A DNA stretch of 8,929 nt, taken from Planococcaceae bacterium UBA3378. GTDB lineage: Bacteria; Bacillota; Bacilli; Bacillales_A; Planococcaceae. The notes under the pieces were generated by a model. The model worked only from the letters and a program-made list of their open reading frames with translations. It had not been told where the DNA came from and ran no database searches. Where the stretch lies: assembly GCA_002359075.1 (NCBI GenBank), contig DEQA01000058.1, positions 1 to 8,929 of the forward strand, read 5' to 3'. Positions 1-6,301 of the stretch are shown here, piece by piece. A program made the position numbers and the translations under genes. The number at the start of each line of letters is the position of its first letter. Position 1 is the first letter of the stretch.

Positions 1-360
1 TGTTCATTTTATCCTATTCATTCCTCCTCCGTTTTATCAGGCTGCTAAACTAACAAAACGGACTCAGATATTACTTTACTTAATTGAAGATCTTAAATTG
101 AAACTGTAAAATGGCGCCCTTTCATTGGGCATAATATAAAATAAGCCTATAGCTACAATAGCAACTCTGTAGAGTATGACATAATTCACGCAAATAAGCT
201 ACTTTTTTGCTTTTTTCTCGCAACAAAATGCTGCATTTATTAATTTACTAATAATCTTTCTATATTTCAAGTGAATTTATTTTCCTCATTTGATTTCAAC
301 GGGAAAATTTATCTGTTTTTCACAAACAATAGAGAGCCTATAGTAGCAGCCGGCATGCAA
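1..360. other. AT-rich intergenic region without a supportable gene
   Basis: No open frame here has a convincing start, ribosome binding site or recognisable product. At the left edge the minus strand carries a strong purine-rich Shine-Dalgarno-like stretch (GGAGGAGG, 30 to 23). It is followed by an ATG that gives only five codons, and by a second ATG at 7-5 that runs off the window, so a leftward gene may begin just outside. A 7-bp inverted repeat (29-35 with 55-61) abuts that ribosome-binding stretch. A GC-rich patch at 112-128 stands out from the AT-rich surroundings and includes nine bases identical to the 3' end of the nearby tRNA gene. I see nothing else I can name. Confidence 0.5.
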
Positions 361-390
361 ATAAAAAAACCTTGCGATCAAAACAAGGTT
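361..390 (-). terminator. Rho-independent terminator of tRNA-Arg
   Basis: Read on the minus strand, a 7-bp perfect stem (AACCTTG with CAAGGTT; 390-384 and 374-368) encloses a 9-nt loop and is followed directly by a run of seven T. It begins 15 bases past the CCA end of the tRNA, the expected place for the terminator of a single-tRNA transcript. Confidence 0.85.
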
Positions 391-404
391 AAAGAAAGCA
401 TATT

Positions 405-479
405 TGGCGCCCTCGGAGGGAATCGAACCCCCAGCGGAAGAACCGGAATCTTCAGTGTTATCCATTACACCACGAGGAC
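405..479 (-). tRNA. tRNA-Arg, anticodon CCG
   Basis: The minus strand folds as a complete 75-nt tRNA including an encoded CCA. The acceptor stem pairs GTCCTCG with CGAGGGC (one G-T wobble) and the discriminator base is G. The anticodon arm is GAAGA-TTCCGGT-TCTTC, giving anticodon CCG, which reads the arginine codon CGG. The T arm contains the canonical GGTTCGATTCC. The gene stands alone between its own promoter and terminator and diverges from clpP. tRNA-Arg genes are common integration sites for mobile elements; the 3' end here faces the empty AT-rich region at the window edge, but no integrase is visible. Confidence 0.96.
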
Positions 480-502
480 ATATAATTAACAGTACCTTAT
501 GT

Positions 503-531
503 ATTATACAGAAGTCTTGGATAAATATCAA
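503..531 (-). promoter_or_regulatory. SigA-type promoter of tRNA-Arg
   Basis: On the minus strand a -35 box TTGATA (531-526) is separated by exactly 17 bp from a perfect -10 box TATAAT (508-503). Transcription would start near 496, about 17 bases ahead of the mature tRNA 5' end. The near-consensus match fits a strongly expressed stable RNA. Confidence 0.85.
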
Positions 532-555
532 TACCTAATCTATCGGGAGTTTATA

Positions 556-572
556 TTTGACCTTTCTTGACT
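556..572 (+). promoter_or_regulatory. CtsR-type heat-shock operator upstream of clpP
   Basis: The plus strand reads TTTGACC-TTT-CTTGACT. Its complement, AGTCAAG-AAA-GGTCAAA, matches the CtsR heptad direct repeat (RGTCAAA-NAN-RGTCAAA) with one mismatch. CtsR is the repressor of class III heat-shock genes (clpP, clpE, clpC operon) in Bacillales, so the site fits the neighbouring gene exactly. It overlaps the proposed -35 box of clpP, the position expected for repression. Confidence 0.85.
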
Positions 573-586
573 AATCCGTGTATGAT
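557..586 (+). promoter_or_regulatory. Likely SigA promoter of clpP
   Basis: A -35 box TTGACC (557-562), 18-bp spacer and -10 box TATGAT (581-586) lie within the CtsR operator region, giving a leader of about 65 nt before the clpP start. A second TTGACT at 567-572 has no good -10 at 16-18 bp, and GATAAT at 584-589 has no well-spaced -35. The exact pair is therefore the best reading rather than certain. Confidence 0.6.
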
Positions 587-659
587 AATGGTACAGCTGA
601 TGGTTAATTTTTTCAGCATTTAGCATTCGAATTTACCTTTTTAAAAGGAGGATTTTATT

Positions 660-1241
660 ATGAATTTAATTCCTACAGTTATTGAACAGACAAACCGTGG
701 TGAACGTGCATACGATATTTATTCACGTCTCCTGAAAGACCGTATCATCTTACTAGGCAGCGGCATCGACGATAATGTTGCAAACTCGATCGTGGCACAG
801 CTTCTATTCCTGGAAGCGGAAGATCCAGATAAGGATATCTCGCTTTACATCAACTCACCGGGTGGTTCCATTACTGCCGGTATGGCCATCTATGACACAA
901 TGAACTTCATTAAACCGAAAGTACAGACAATCTGTATCGGTATGGCAGCATCGATGGGTGCATTCCTGCTTGCTGCTGGTGAGCCGGGCAAACGTTTTGC
1001 ATTGCCAAACGCTGAAGTGATGATCCACCAACCACTTGGCGGTGCTCAAGGACAGGCAACAGAGATCGAAATCGCTGCGAAACGCATTTTGTTCCTGCGC
1101 GAGAAATTAAACACGATTCTTTCCGAAAGAACAGGCCAACCGCTTGAAGTTATTTCACGCGATACAGACCGTGATAACTTCATGACAGCTGAACGTGCAA
1201 AAGAATACGGTTTAATCGACCATATTATGGATCGCAAATAA
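660..1241 (+). CDS. clpP: ATP-dependent Clp protease proteolytic subunit ClpP
   Basis: Serine peptidase (family S14) forming the tetradecameric chamber that degrades proteins unfolded by ClpX, ClpC or ClpE ATPases in the cytosol; it handles heat-damaged proteins and regulated turnover. At 193 aa it is full length for the family. The catalytic triad is visible: Ser98 in GMAASMGAFL, His123 in MIHQPLGG, and Asp172 in DTDRDNF. The oxyanion-forming INSPGGS lies at 64-70. The ATG start is placed by a strong AAGGAGG (645-651) 8 nt upstream. The gene is monocistronic, transcribed opposite to its right-hand neighbours, controlled by a CtsR-type operator, and closed by its own terminator. In B. subtilis yvcN lies between crh and clpP; it is absent here. 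Confidence 0.98.
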   Translation: MNLIPTVIEQTNRGERAYDIYSRLLKDRIILLGSGIDDNVANSIVAQLLFLEAEDPDKDISLYINSPGGSITAGMAIYDTMNFIKPKVQTICIGMAASMGAFLLAAGEPGKRFALPNAEVMIHQPLGGAQGQATEIEIAAKRILFLREKLNTILSERTGQPLEVISRDTDRDNFMTAERAKEYGLIDHIMDRK

Positions 1242-1254
1242 GCAGTATCAATTG

Positions 1255-1291
1255 AAAAACACATCCGCATGCTGTGCGGTTGTGTTTTTTT
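1255..1291 (+). terminator. Rho-independent terminator of clpP
   Basis: A 13-bp stem (AAAACACA plus CCGCA, paired with TGCGG plus TGTGTTTT, with one T-T mismatch) and a 5-nt loop are followed by a T run. It starts 14 bases after the clpP stop codon and faces the crh terminator on the opposite strand. Confidence 0.9.
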
Positions 1292-1295
1292 GCAG

Positions 1296-1323
1296 AAAAA
1301 AACACAACTCCAAAGAGCTGTGT
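1296..1323 (-). terminator. Rho-independent terminator of crh
   Basis: On the minus strand ACACAGCTC pairs with GAGTTGTGT over 9 bp (one G-U) around a TTTG loop and runs into a T tract. It begins 7 bases after the crh stop, so the convergent clpP and crh transcripts each end at a separate hairpin within about 70 bp. Confidence 0.85.
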
Positions 1324-1330
1324 CATGAAA

Positions 1331-1588
1331 CTAATCTTCTTTTTCGATCAATGAGGACAGAGACGTAACTGCCTTATCGGCATCATCGCCATCAGCCATC
1401 AATGTGATGACTGTTCCTTTTGCAATCGCCAGGCTCATAATGCCCATAATCGACTTGGCGTTTACTTTTTTTTCATCTTTTTGTAAGTAAACGTCCGACT
1501 TATAGCGATTTGCCTCCTGCACGAATAGTGCAGCTTGGCGTGCTTGTAGTCCTGATTTCAATTTTACCTCTACTTGGTTTTCAACCAT
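1331..1588 (-). CDS. crh: Catabolite repression HPr-like protein Crh
   Basis: Paralogue of the phosphocarrier HPr that acts in the cytosol as a regulator. HPr kinase/phosphorylase modifies Ser46, and P-Ser-Crh works as a corepressor with CcpA. Crh is told apart from HPr by Gln15 in place of the phosphoacceptor His15, visible here in SGLQARQ, so it cannot carry PTS phosphate. Ser46 is kept in NAKSIMG. The protein is 85 aa, the family's usual length. I chose the ATG at 1588: GGGAG lies 8 nt upstream, whereas a TTG two codons earlier would sit only 2 nt from it. Residue 18 is Gln where B. subtilis Crh and most HPr proteins have Pro. The gene has its own promoter and terminator, unlike the B. subtilis arrangement where it trails whiA. 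Confidence 0.95.
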   Translation of the reverse strand: MVENQVEVKLKSGLQARQAALFVQEANRYKSDVYLQKDEKKVNAKSIMGIMSLAIAKGTVITLMADGDDADKAVTSLSSLIEKED

Positions 1589-1629
1589 TCGCAAAACTCC
1601 CTTTCACAACCGTGCATCCATTTATTTTT

Positions 1630-1658
1630 ATATTAGCGAAAACACTGGAAAAGAACAA
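1630..1658 (-). promoter_or_regulatory. Likely SigA promoter of crh
   Basis: On the minus strand TTGTTC (1658-1653), a 17-bp spacer and TAATAT (1635-1630) would start transcription near 1623, about 35 nt before the crh ATG. It lies just after the whiA terminator, which supports independent expression of crh. Confidence 0.6.
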
Positions 1659-1668
1659 TGTTTCTTGT

Positions 1669-1682
1669 TGAAATCGTTGCCA
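1669..1682 (-). promoter_or_regulatory. Candidate CcpA (cre) site upstream of crh
   Basis: The plus strand reads TGAAATCGTTGCCA. It fits the cre pattern TGNAANCGNWNNCA completely and the stricter TGWNANCGNTNWCA with one mismatch. Its centre lies about 52 bp upstream of the proposed crh transcription start, above the -35 box, a position where CcpA more often activates than represses. This is pattern-based only; a match of this quality could arise by chance in a window this size. Confidence 0.45.
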
Positions 1683-1688
1683 TTTTTT

Positions 1689-1712
1689 AAAAAGAAGCAC
1701 ATATCTGTGCTC
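1689..1712 (-). terminator. Rho-independent terminator at the end of whiA
   Basis: On the minus strand GAGCACA pairs with TGTGCTT around a GATA loop (7 bp, one G-U) and leads into CTTTTT. The 5' foot of the stem overlaps the whiA stop codon. It would end the yvcI-rapZ-yvcK-whiA transcript before crh. Confidence 0.75.
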
Positions 1713-2658
1713 AGTTTTTCACATATTCACCGCGGCGCAGGGCATCGGCAATTTCATCAATCTTCCGCAGACGATGATTCACCCCTGATTTACTTACTGT
1801 ACCGGTAGATACCATTTCGCCTAATTCCTTTAGCGTGACATCTTGGTATTCCACACGTAAACGGGCAATCTCCCGCAGTTTTTCCGGCAATTGGTCCAGG
1901 CCGATTGCATTTTCAATAAAGCGAATATTGTCTACCTGACGGATTGCCGCGCCGATTGTCTTATTTAAATTTGCCGTTTCGCAATTGACAATCCGGTTTA
2001 CACTATTACGCATGTCCCGCACGATCCGTACATCTTCAAATTTCAGCATTGCCTGGTGTGCACCCGCTAAATTGAGGAAATCAGAAATTTTTTCAGCCTC
2101 TTTCAAATACGTGACAAAGCCCTTTTTGCGTTCAATTGTTTTCGCATTCAGGTAAAATTCATTCATTAATTCAGCAAGCGCTTCCCCATGCTCTTTATAA
2201 AGGGAATACACTTCTAAATGATACGCAGAAGTTTCCGGATTGTTCACCGATCCTCCTGCTAAAAAAGCGCCGCGCAAATAAGCGCGTTTGTGCTGGTTTT
2301 TCGGGATTAATTCCTTTGCAATCGTATGATTGAACTGGAAATCATCCGAAATGATATATAAATCCATCAGCAGCTCTTTTGCCCCTTCGCGGATCCGGCA
2401 AATATAGACATTATTCTTTTTAAGTCTCATTTTCTTGCGTACTAGCAGCTCTACATTATATTTATAGAGCTTTTTGACAATAGTATACAAACGTCGTGCA
2501 ATCGCAGCATTTTCCGTTTGGACGTCCAAACTTAGCTGCCGGTTTGCAAAACTTAGTGAGCCATTCATCCGAATGAGGGCGGATAGTTCTGCCTTCAGGC
2601 TCAAATCATCAGCCTCCACCTGTGTCAGCTCTTTTTTTGTCTCTGAAGCAAATGACAT
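1711..2658 (-). CDS. whiA: DNA-binding protein WhiA
   Basis: WhiA is a conserved Gram-positive DNA-binding protein. It is a sporulation-septation regulator in Streptomyces; in B. subtilis (YvcL) it is tied to cell division and chromosome segregation. The 315-aa length is normal. The N-terminal part is a LAGLIDADG homing-endonuclease-like fold without nuclease activity, with the family signature RAYLRGAFLAGGSVNNP at 125-141. The conserved NRIVNCETANLNKT (221-234) opens the C-terminal region, and a helix-turn-helix follows (about 272-303, including SKSGVNHRLRKI). The ATG start has AAGGGGG 7 nt upstream. It follows yvcK by a 49-bp gap, so it is probably the last gene of the yvcI-rapZ-yvcK-whiA unit. 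Confidence 0.97.
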   Translation of the reverse strand: MSFASETKKELTQVEADDLSLKAELSALIRMNGSLSFANRQLSLDVQTENAAIARRLYTIVKKLYKYNVELLVRKKMRLKKNNVYICRIREGAKELLMDLYIISDDFQFNHTIAKELIPKNQHKRAYLRGAFLAGGSVNNPETSAYHLEVYSLYKEHGEALAELMNEFYLNAKTIERKKGFVTYLKEAEKISDFLNLAGAHQAMLKFEDVRIVRDMRNSVNRIVNCETANLNKTIGAAIRQVDNIRFIENAIGLDQLPEKLREIARLRVEYQDVTLKELGEMVSTGTVSKSGVNHRLRKIDEIADALRRGEYVKN

Positions 2659-2707
2659 CTGATATCCCCCTTTTCACACAATATGTATGCACTATCATAC
2701 TATATTG

Positions 2708-3691
2708 TTATGATAAACTAGATTGTTCTTTTTCAATCTGTAGTGTGTATTGACAAAGCCATTCCGCTACATTTAGTGAATGATGGCGGACGGTACCTTT
2801 TTCAATCATCGCTATTTCCTCTTTATAGATTTGAAGCCCCAGCTCGTTTAAACGCTCAATATCAAACAAAACCGGTTCAGCATTCTCCTCTTTATAGCTG
2901 GCCTTTACATTCGGGGGCAGTTCCTTATTATGGATTAAGATACCCTCAATAAAAGGGGTCCCTACATGTTCATGGATTGCTTCTACATGCTGAGAAGCAG
3001 TATAATTGATTGTTTCGCCACGCTGTGTCATTAAATTGCAAATATAGATTTTCCGTGCCGCCGACTCTACAACGGCCTTGCCGATTTCTTTGACAAGCAA
3101 GTTCGGTATGATACTTGTATAAAGACTGCCGGGACCGATAACGATCAGATCAGCACTATAAATAGCTTTCACTGCCGCCGGTAAAGCTGTTACATCCTGC
3201 GGCGCCAAAAATACACGCTTAATCGGCTCGGTCGCCTCCGGAATACGAGATTCACCTTGTATATATGTACCATCTATCAGTTCTGCATGTAATGTTATTT
3301 TTTTATTCGCAGCAGGAATGACTTTTCCGTGTACCTTCAATACTTTGCACATTTCGGCAATCGCATAGCTGAAATCGCCTGTAATATCGGTTAGCGCCGT
3401 CAGCATAAGATTGCCAAGTGAATGCCCGCCTAGTTCGTTCGAGTTGTGAAAACGATACTGGAACATTTGTTCAATAAGCGGCTCTACATCTGATAGAGCC
3501 GCAATGACATTCCGGACATCTCCAGGAGGCGGAATGTCGTAATCATCGCGTAGTCTCCCGGAGGAACCGCCATCGTCTGCTACCGTCACAATTGCTGTGA
3601 TATCAAAAGGGTGCATTTTCAACCCCCGCAGCAGCGTTGACAATCCCGTCCCTCCTCCGATCACGACGATTTTCTTTTTTTTCTTTCGCAT
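2708..3691 (-). CDS. yvcK: YvcK/GlmR family gluconeogenesis and cell-envelope regulator
   Basis: A member of the YvcK (GlmR, CofD-related) family. In B. subtilis it is needed for normal growth and shape on gluconeogenic carbon sources, binds UDP-GlcNAc and influences GlmS and thus peptidoglycan precursor supply. Signatures seen: the N-terminal VVIGGGTGLSTLLRGLK nucleotide-binding loop (9-25), VADDGGSSGRLR (37-48), PPPGDVRN (54-61), LGGHSLGNL (87-95) and IGPGSLYTS (185-193). I chose the ATG at 3691 (327 aa): AAAGGA lies 7 nt upstream, and an upstream extension of 19 residues rich in K/H/N has no family resemblance. The first codons form an A-rich run (MRKKKKK). It starts 28 bp after rapZ ends. 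Confidence 0.95.
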   Translation of the reverse strand: MRKKKKKIVVIGGGTGLSTLLRGLKMHPFDITAIVTVADDGGSSGRLRDDYDIPPPGDVRNVIAALSDVEPLIEQMFQYRFHNSNELGGHSLGNLMLTALTDITGDFSYAIAEMCKVLKVHGKVIPAANKKITLHAELIDGTYIQGESRIPEATEPIKRVFLAPQDVTALPAAVKAIYSADLIVIGPGSLYTSIIPNLLVKEIGKAVVESAARKIYICNLMTQRGETINYTASQHVEAIHEHVGTPFIEGILIHNKELPPNVKASYKEENAEPVLFDIERLNELGLQIYKEEIAMIEKGTVRHHSLNVAEWLCQYTLQIEKEQSSLS

Positions 3692-3719
3692 TCCCTCATC
3701 CTTTCTATGATGATTCCCT

Positions 3720-4613
3720 TTATTCATCCTTTTTATGGCTATGCTCAATATCCCGATGTGTGATCACTGTCTGTTCTGTATGCCCCAATAATTTACCGAA
3801 ATACTCAGCAAGCGTTACAGACCGGTGCTGGCCGCCTGTACAGCCAAAAGCGATGACAAGCTGGGATTTCCCCTCCGCCTTATATTGGGGAATCATAAAC
3901 TGAAACAAGTCTGTTAGTTTTGCGATGAGCGCTTGTGTTTCATCCGTAGCCAGTACATAGGAGGAGACTTCTGTCTGGAGGCCGGTTTTATGGCGAAGCT
4001 CATCTTCATAATATGGATTTTTTAAAAAGCGGACATCAAATACAAGGTCCGCATCAATAGGAAGGCCGTGTTTAAAACCGAAAGACATGACATTGATGGA
4101 AAACATCGGTGTGCTGGCATGGGAAAACTCGAGGGAAATGCGTTCACGCAGCTCGCGCGGTTTCATTTTCGATGTATTAAACACCGTCTTCGCCCTGCCT
4201 TTTACCTCTGATAGTATTTGTCTTTCCTGTTTAATTCCTTCAAGCGGCAATCCGAGCGGTGCCAATGGATGGGAACGGCGAGATTCCTTATAACGGCGTA
4301 CAAGCGTTTCGTTATCGGCATCCAAAAATAAAATATGCGGCTTCACGTCTTCCTCCCGCAAAAGCGTATCAAGTGCATCGATCATCGAATCAAAAAATTC
4401 ACGCCCCCGCAAATCCATTACAACCGCGATGCGCGAAATCTTTTTATCTGAATTTCTCATTAATGTATAAAAAGTCGTTAACAGCTCCGGCGGCAGATTG
4501 TCTACACAGTAGTAGCCTAAATCTTCAAAGCTTTGTACAGCCACTGTTTTTCCTGCACCGGACATTCCCGTAATAATAACTAACTCATGTGTGTAATGCT
4601 GACTAGTACCCAC
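3720..4613 (-). CDS. rapZ: RNase adapter / nucleotide-binding protein RapZ (YvcJ)
   Basis: P-loop NTPase of the RapZ/YvcJ family. The E. coli member senses glucosamine-6-phosphate and steers RNase E to GlmZ; the B. subtilis member hydrolyses nucleotides and affects competence, and its RNA role there is not established. Seen: Walker A GMSGAGKT at 16-23, VMDLRGREFF at 65-74, and the C-terminal FGCTGGQHRSV at 256-266. I prefer the GTG at 4613 (297 aa): ten residues then precede LVIITG, as in B. subtilis YvcJ, and GAGGAG/AGAGGG stretches lie upstream. An in-frame GTG at 4625, overlapping the yvcI stop, abuts its Shine-Dalgarno with no spacer. Close packing with yvcI and yvcK indicates one operon. 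Confidence 0.96.
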   Translation of the reverse strand: MGTSQHYTHELVIITGMSGAGKTVAVQSFEDLGYYCVDNLPPELLTTFYTLMRNSDKKISRIAVVMDLRGREFFDSMIDALDTLLREEDVKPHILFLDADNETLVRRYKESRRSHPLAPLGLPLEGIKQERQILSEVKGRAKTVFNTSKMKPRELRERISLEFSHASTPMFSINVMSFGFKHGLPIDADLVFDVRFLKNPYYEDELRHKTGLQTEVSSYVLATDETQALIAKLTDLFQFMIPQYKAEGKSQLVIAFGCTGGQHRSVTLAEYFGKLLGHTEQTVITHRDIEHSHKKDE

Positions 4614-4621
4614 GTTCCCTC

Positions 4622-5089
4622 TCACTCCTCTTTTGATGATTGAATTTGTTCACTAATCAGTTCAAAATCTTCCGTGTACTCGAATGTACCATACTGTATG
4701 CCTTTTTGATGGGCAGCAAACAATAAATTTGTACGATCACCCTTTGCCATCGGAAGTGTTTGTAATGCCCCGACAGGATGCCATTCCAGTTTCCCCTCGC
4801 GCGTTTCCTCAAAAGGGGTTCCTTCTATACCATGGGCTACAAATGTATAGAGCATCCATTCATCAACAACCTGCTCCCCATTTTTAATCACCATCGTATA
4901 TACGCCCTTCAGATGCACATCTAGAGGTGTTGTATTCGTTTCTTCCTGGAATTCGCGCACAGCTGCCTCATAGATGGACTCTCCGCTTTCCATCTTGCCA
5001 CCCGGGGCTACATACCAGCCGCGTCTCGGCTTTTGAAGCAATAGCACTTGATCATTTTGAACAGCTAATAAGTTTGCAATTCTCTGCAT
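4622..5089 (-). CDS. yvcI: Nudix hydrolase YvcI
   Basis: Nudix-fold hydrolase of 155 aa, expected to cleave nucleoside-diphosphate-linked substrates with Mg2+; the physiological substrate is unknown. The Nudix box spans about residues 31-53 (GGKMESGESIYEAAVREFQEE), with the catalytic REXXEE glutamates present; the usual glycine after it is replaced by Asn/Thr. The preceding QKPRRGWYVAPGGK is typical of the YvcI group. The ATG at 5089 has GAGGTG 6-7 nt upstream; another ATG 4 nt earlier is out of frame. It appears to be the first gene of the yvcI-rapZ-yvcK-whiA unit, the same order as in B. subtilis. Confidence 0.94.
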   Translation of the reverse strand: MQRIANLLAVQNDQVLLLQKPRRGWYVAPGGKMESGESIYEAAVREFQEETNTTPLDVHLKGVYTMVIKNGEQVVDEWMLYTFVAHGIEGTPFEETREGKLEWHPVGALQTLPMAKGDRTNLLFAAHQKGIQYGTFEYTEDFELISEQIQSSKEE

Positions 5090-5123
5090 ACATTACACCT
5101 CTAATCCTGATGCTCTTTTCTTT

Positions 5124-5153
5124 ATTATACCTTGTCTGCGACTTCCGTTCCAA
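5124..5153 (-). promoter_or_regulatory. Likely promoter of the yvcI-rapZ-yvcK-whiA operon
   Basis: On the minus strand a perfect TATAAT (5129-5124) is preceded, after an 18-bp spacer, by TTGGAA (5153-5148). It lies downstream of the trxB terminator and about 35 bp before yvcI, so it would drive the four-gene unit independently. Confidence 0.65.
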
Positions 5154-5163
5154 AAATACACGC

Positions 5164-5207
5164 AAAAAAAGAGGCTGTTTTTCAAGCCAGCGCCTGTCAA
5201 ACAGCCT
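5164..5207 (-). terminator. Long rho-independent terminator between trxB and yvcI
   Basis: On the minus strand AGGCTGTTT and AAACAGCCT form a 9-bp perfect outer stem. An inner stem, CAGGC with GCTTG around a GCTG loop, caps it. The outer stem is followed by CTTTTTTT. It lies about 115 nt beyond the trxB stop codon, farther than the other terminators in this window lie from their genes. Confidence 0.88.
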
Positions 5208-5321
5208 AAAGTAAGTATAAAAAGGGAGTAGAACTTTTTTAACGATAATAGTCAGTTTCACCTTTTATTATACTGCTTCATTATTGCAAGGAAGTTACAA
5301 TCAGATTAAGGTATGATTAAT

Positions 5322-6266
5322 TTATAAACCGAGCTTTTCTTTTAATTCTTCTACATAATGCTGTGCTGTTTGAGCGGCAATACTGCCGTCGCCTGTCGCT
5401 GTGACAATTTGGCGGAGCATTTTATCACGTACGTCCCCTGCAGCAAAAATACCAGGCACTGCAGTTTCCATGTTTTCATTCGTTACAACATAGCCATGCT
5501 CATTCAGGATATTTAAAGAAGCAAATGGTCCTGTCAGCGGCAGCATACCAATGTAGATAAACACACCGTCTGTTTTGAATTCTGTTTCCGTACCATCTAC
5601 TGTGGATGCAAGTGTTACACTGCTCACTTTGCCGTCTACCTCATGGATTTCCTTCACTGTTGAATTCCAGATGAAGTCGATTTTCTCGTTCGCAAAGGCG
5701 CGTTCTTGGAGAATTTTTTGCGCACGCAGCTCATCACGACGGTGGACGATCGTCACTTTTTTCGCAAAGCGTGTTAAATAGACTCCCTCTTCAACAGCAG
5801 AGTCCCCTCCGCCGACAACAACAAGCTCTTTTTCTTTGAAAAAGGCGCCATCACACACTGCACAGTAGCTTACACCACGGCCGCCAAGCTCTTTTTCACC
5901 CGGTATGCCCATTTTTTTATACTCTGCACCTGTTGAAATGATAATAGAACGTGTTTTATATTCTTTTTTACCAGCAATAATTGTTTTGTATTCTTCGCCG
6001 TCGATGATTTCGGTTACATCACCATACGCATATTCCGCGCCGAATTTTTTGGCATGCTCGAACATTTTCGTAGAAAGCTCAGGCCCCAGGATTGTATCAA
6101 AGCCCGGATAGTTTTCTACTTCCTCCGTATTTGCCATTTGACCACCCGGAATACCGCGCTCTAACATCAATGTAGAGAGCTTTGCACGGGATGTATAGAC
6201 CGCTGCTGTCATACCAGCAGGTCCTGCGCCAATGATTACTACGTCATAAATTCTTTCTTCTGCCAT
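5322..6266 (-). CDS. trxB: Thioredoxin-disulfide reductase TrxB
   Basis: Low-molecular-weight FAD enzyme that uses NADPH to reduce thioredoxin in the cytosol; essential for thiol balance in B. subtilis. The start at 6266 gives 314 aa, the family norm, and has AGGAGGA with a 7-nt spacer; the longer frame adds eight unmatched residues. Domains in order: FAD-binding GAGPAG at 13-18, redox pair C135-A-V-C138, NADPH-binding GGGDSA at 152-157 with HRRDELRA at 175-182, and the second FAD motif GIFAAGDV at 272-279. It lies 73 bp after the TPR gene with no terminator between them, yet has a possible promoter of its own. In B. subtilis cwlO sits next to trxB; here it does not. Confidence 0.98.
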   Translation of the reverse strand: MAEERIYDVVIIGAGPAGMTAAVYTSRAKLSTLMLERGIPGGQMANTEEVENYPGFDTILGPELSTKMFEHAKKFGAEYAYGDVTEIIDGEEYKTIIAGKKEYKTRSIIISTGAEYKKMGIPGEKELGGRGVSYCAVCDGAFFKEKELVVVGGGDSAVEEGVYLTRFAKKVTIVHRRDELRAQKILQERAFANEKIDFIWNSTVKEIHEVDGKVSSVTLASTVDGTETEFKTDGVFIYIGMLPLTGPFASLNILNEHGYVVTNENMETAVPGIFAAGDVRDKMLRQIVTATGDGSIAAQTAQHYVEELKEKLGL

Positions 6267-6301
6267 TTCGAAATCCTCCTCATAACACAACTGTCACTTA
6301 T

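Noticed and set aside
113..130. GCCC-TTTCATT-GGGC as a terminator
   Set aside because: The stem is only 4 bp and neither strand has a proper T run.
144..343. Direct repeat AGCCTATAG at 144-152 and 335-343
   Set aside because: Nine AT-rich bases in an AT-rich region, with no flanking similarity; chance is a sufficient explanation.
271..531. Two open frames (plus 271-489, minus 286-531) across the tRNA region
   Set aside because: Both run through the tRNA-Arg gene and its terminator or promoter; they lack ribosome binding sites and recognisable products.
3660..3691. Programmed slippage at the A-rich start of yvcK
   Set aside because: The A8 run encodes ordinary lysines common at YvcK N-termini, and the downstream frame is intact without any shift.
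4927..5214. Plus-strand frame of 95 codons opposite yvcI
   Set aside because: Shadow of yvcI and of the intergenic terminator; no start signal or family resemblance.
5052..5261. Minus-strand 69-codon frame with GTG start between trxB and yvcI
   Set aside because: It runs through the strong trxB/yvcI terminator and into yvcI in another frame; the purine stretch before it is too close to the GTG to act as a ribosome binding site.
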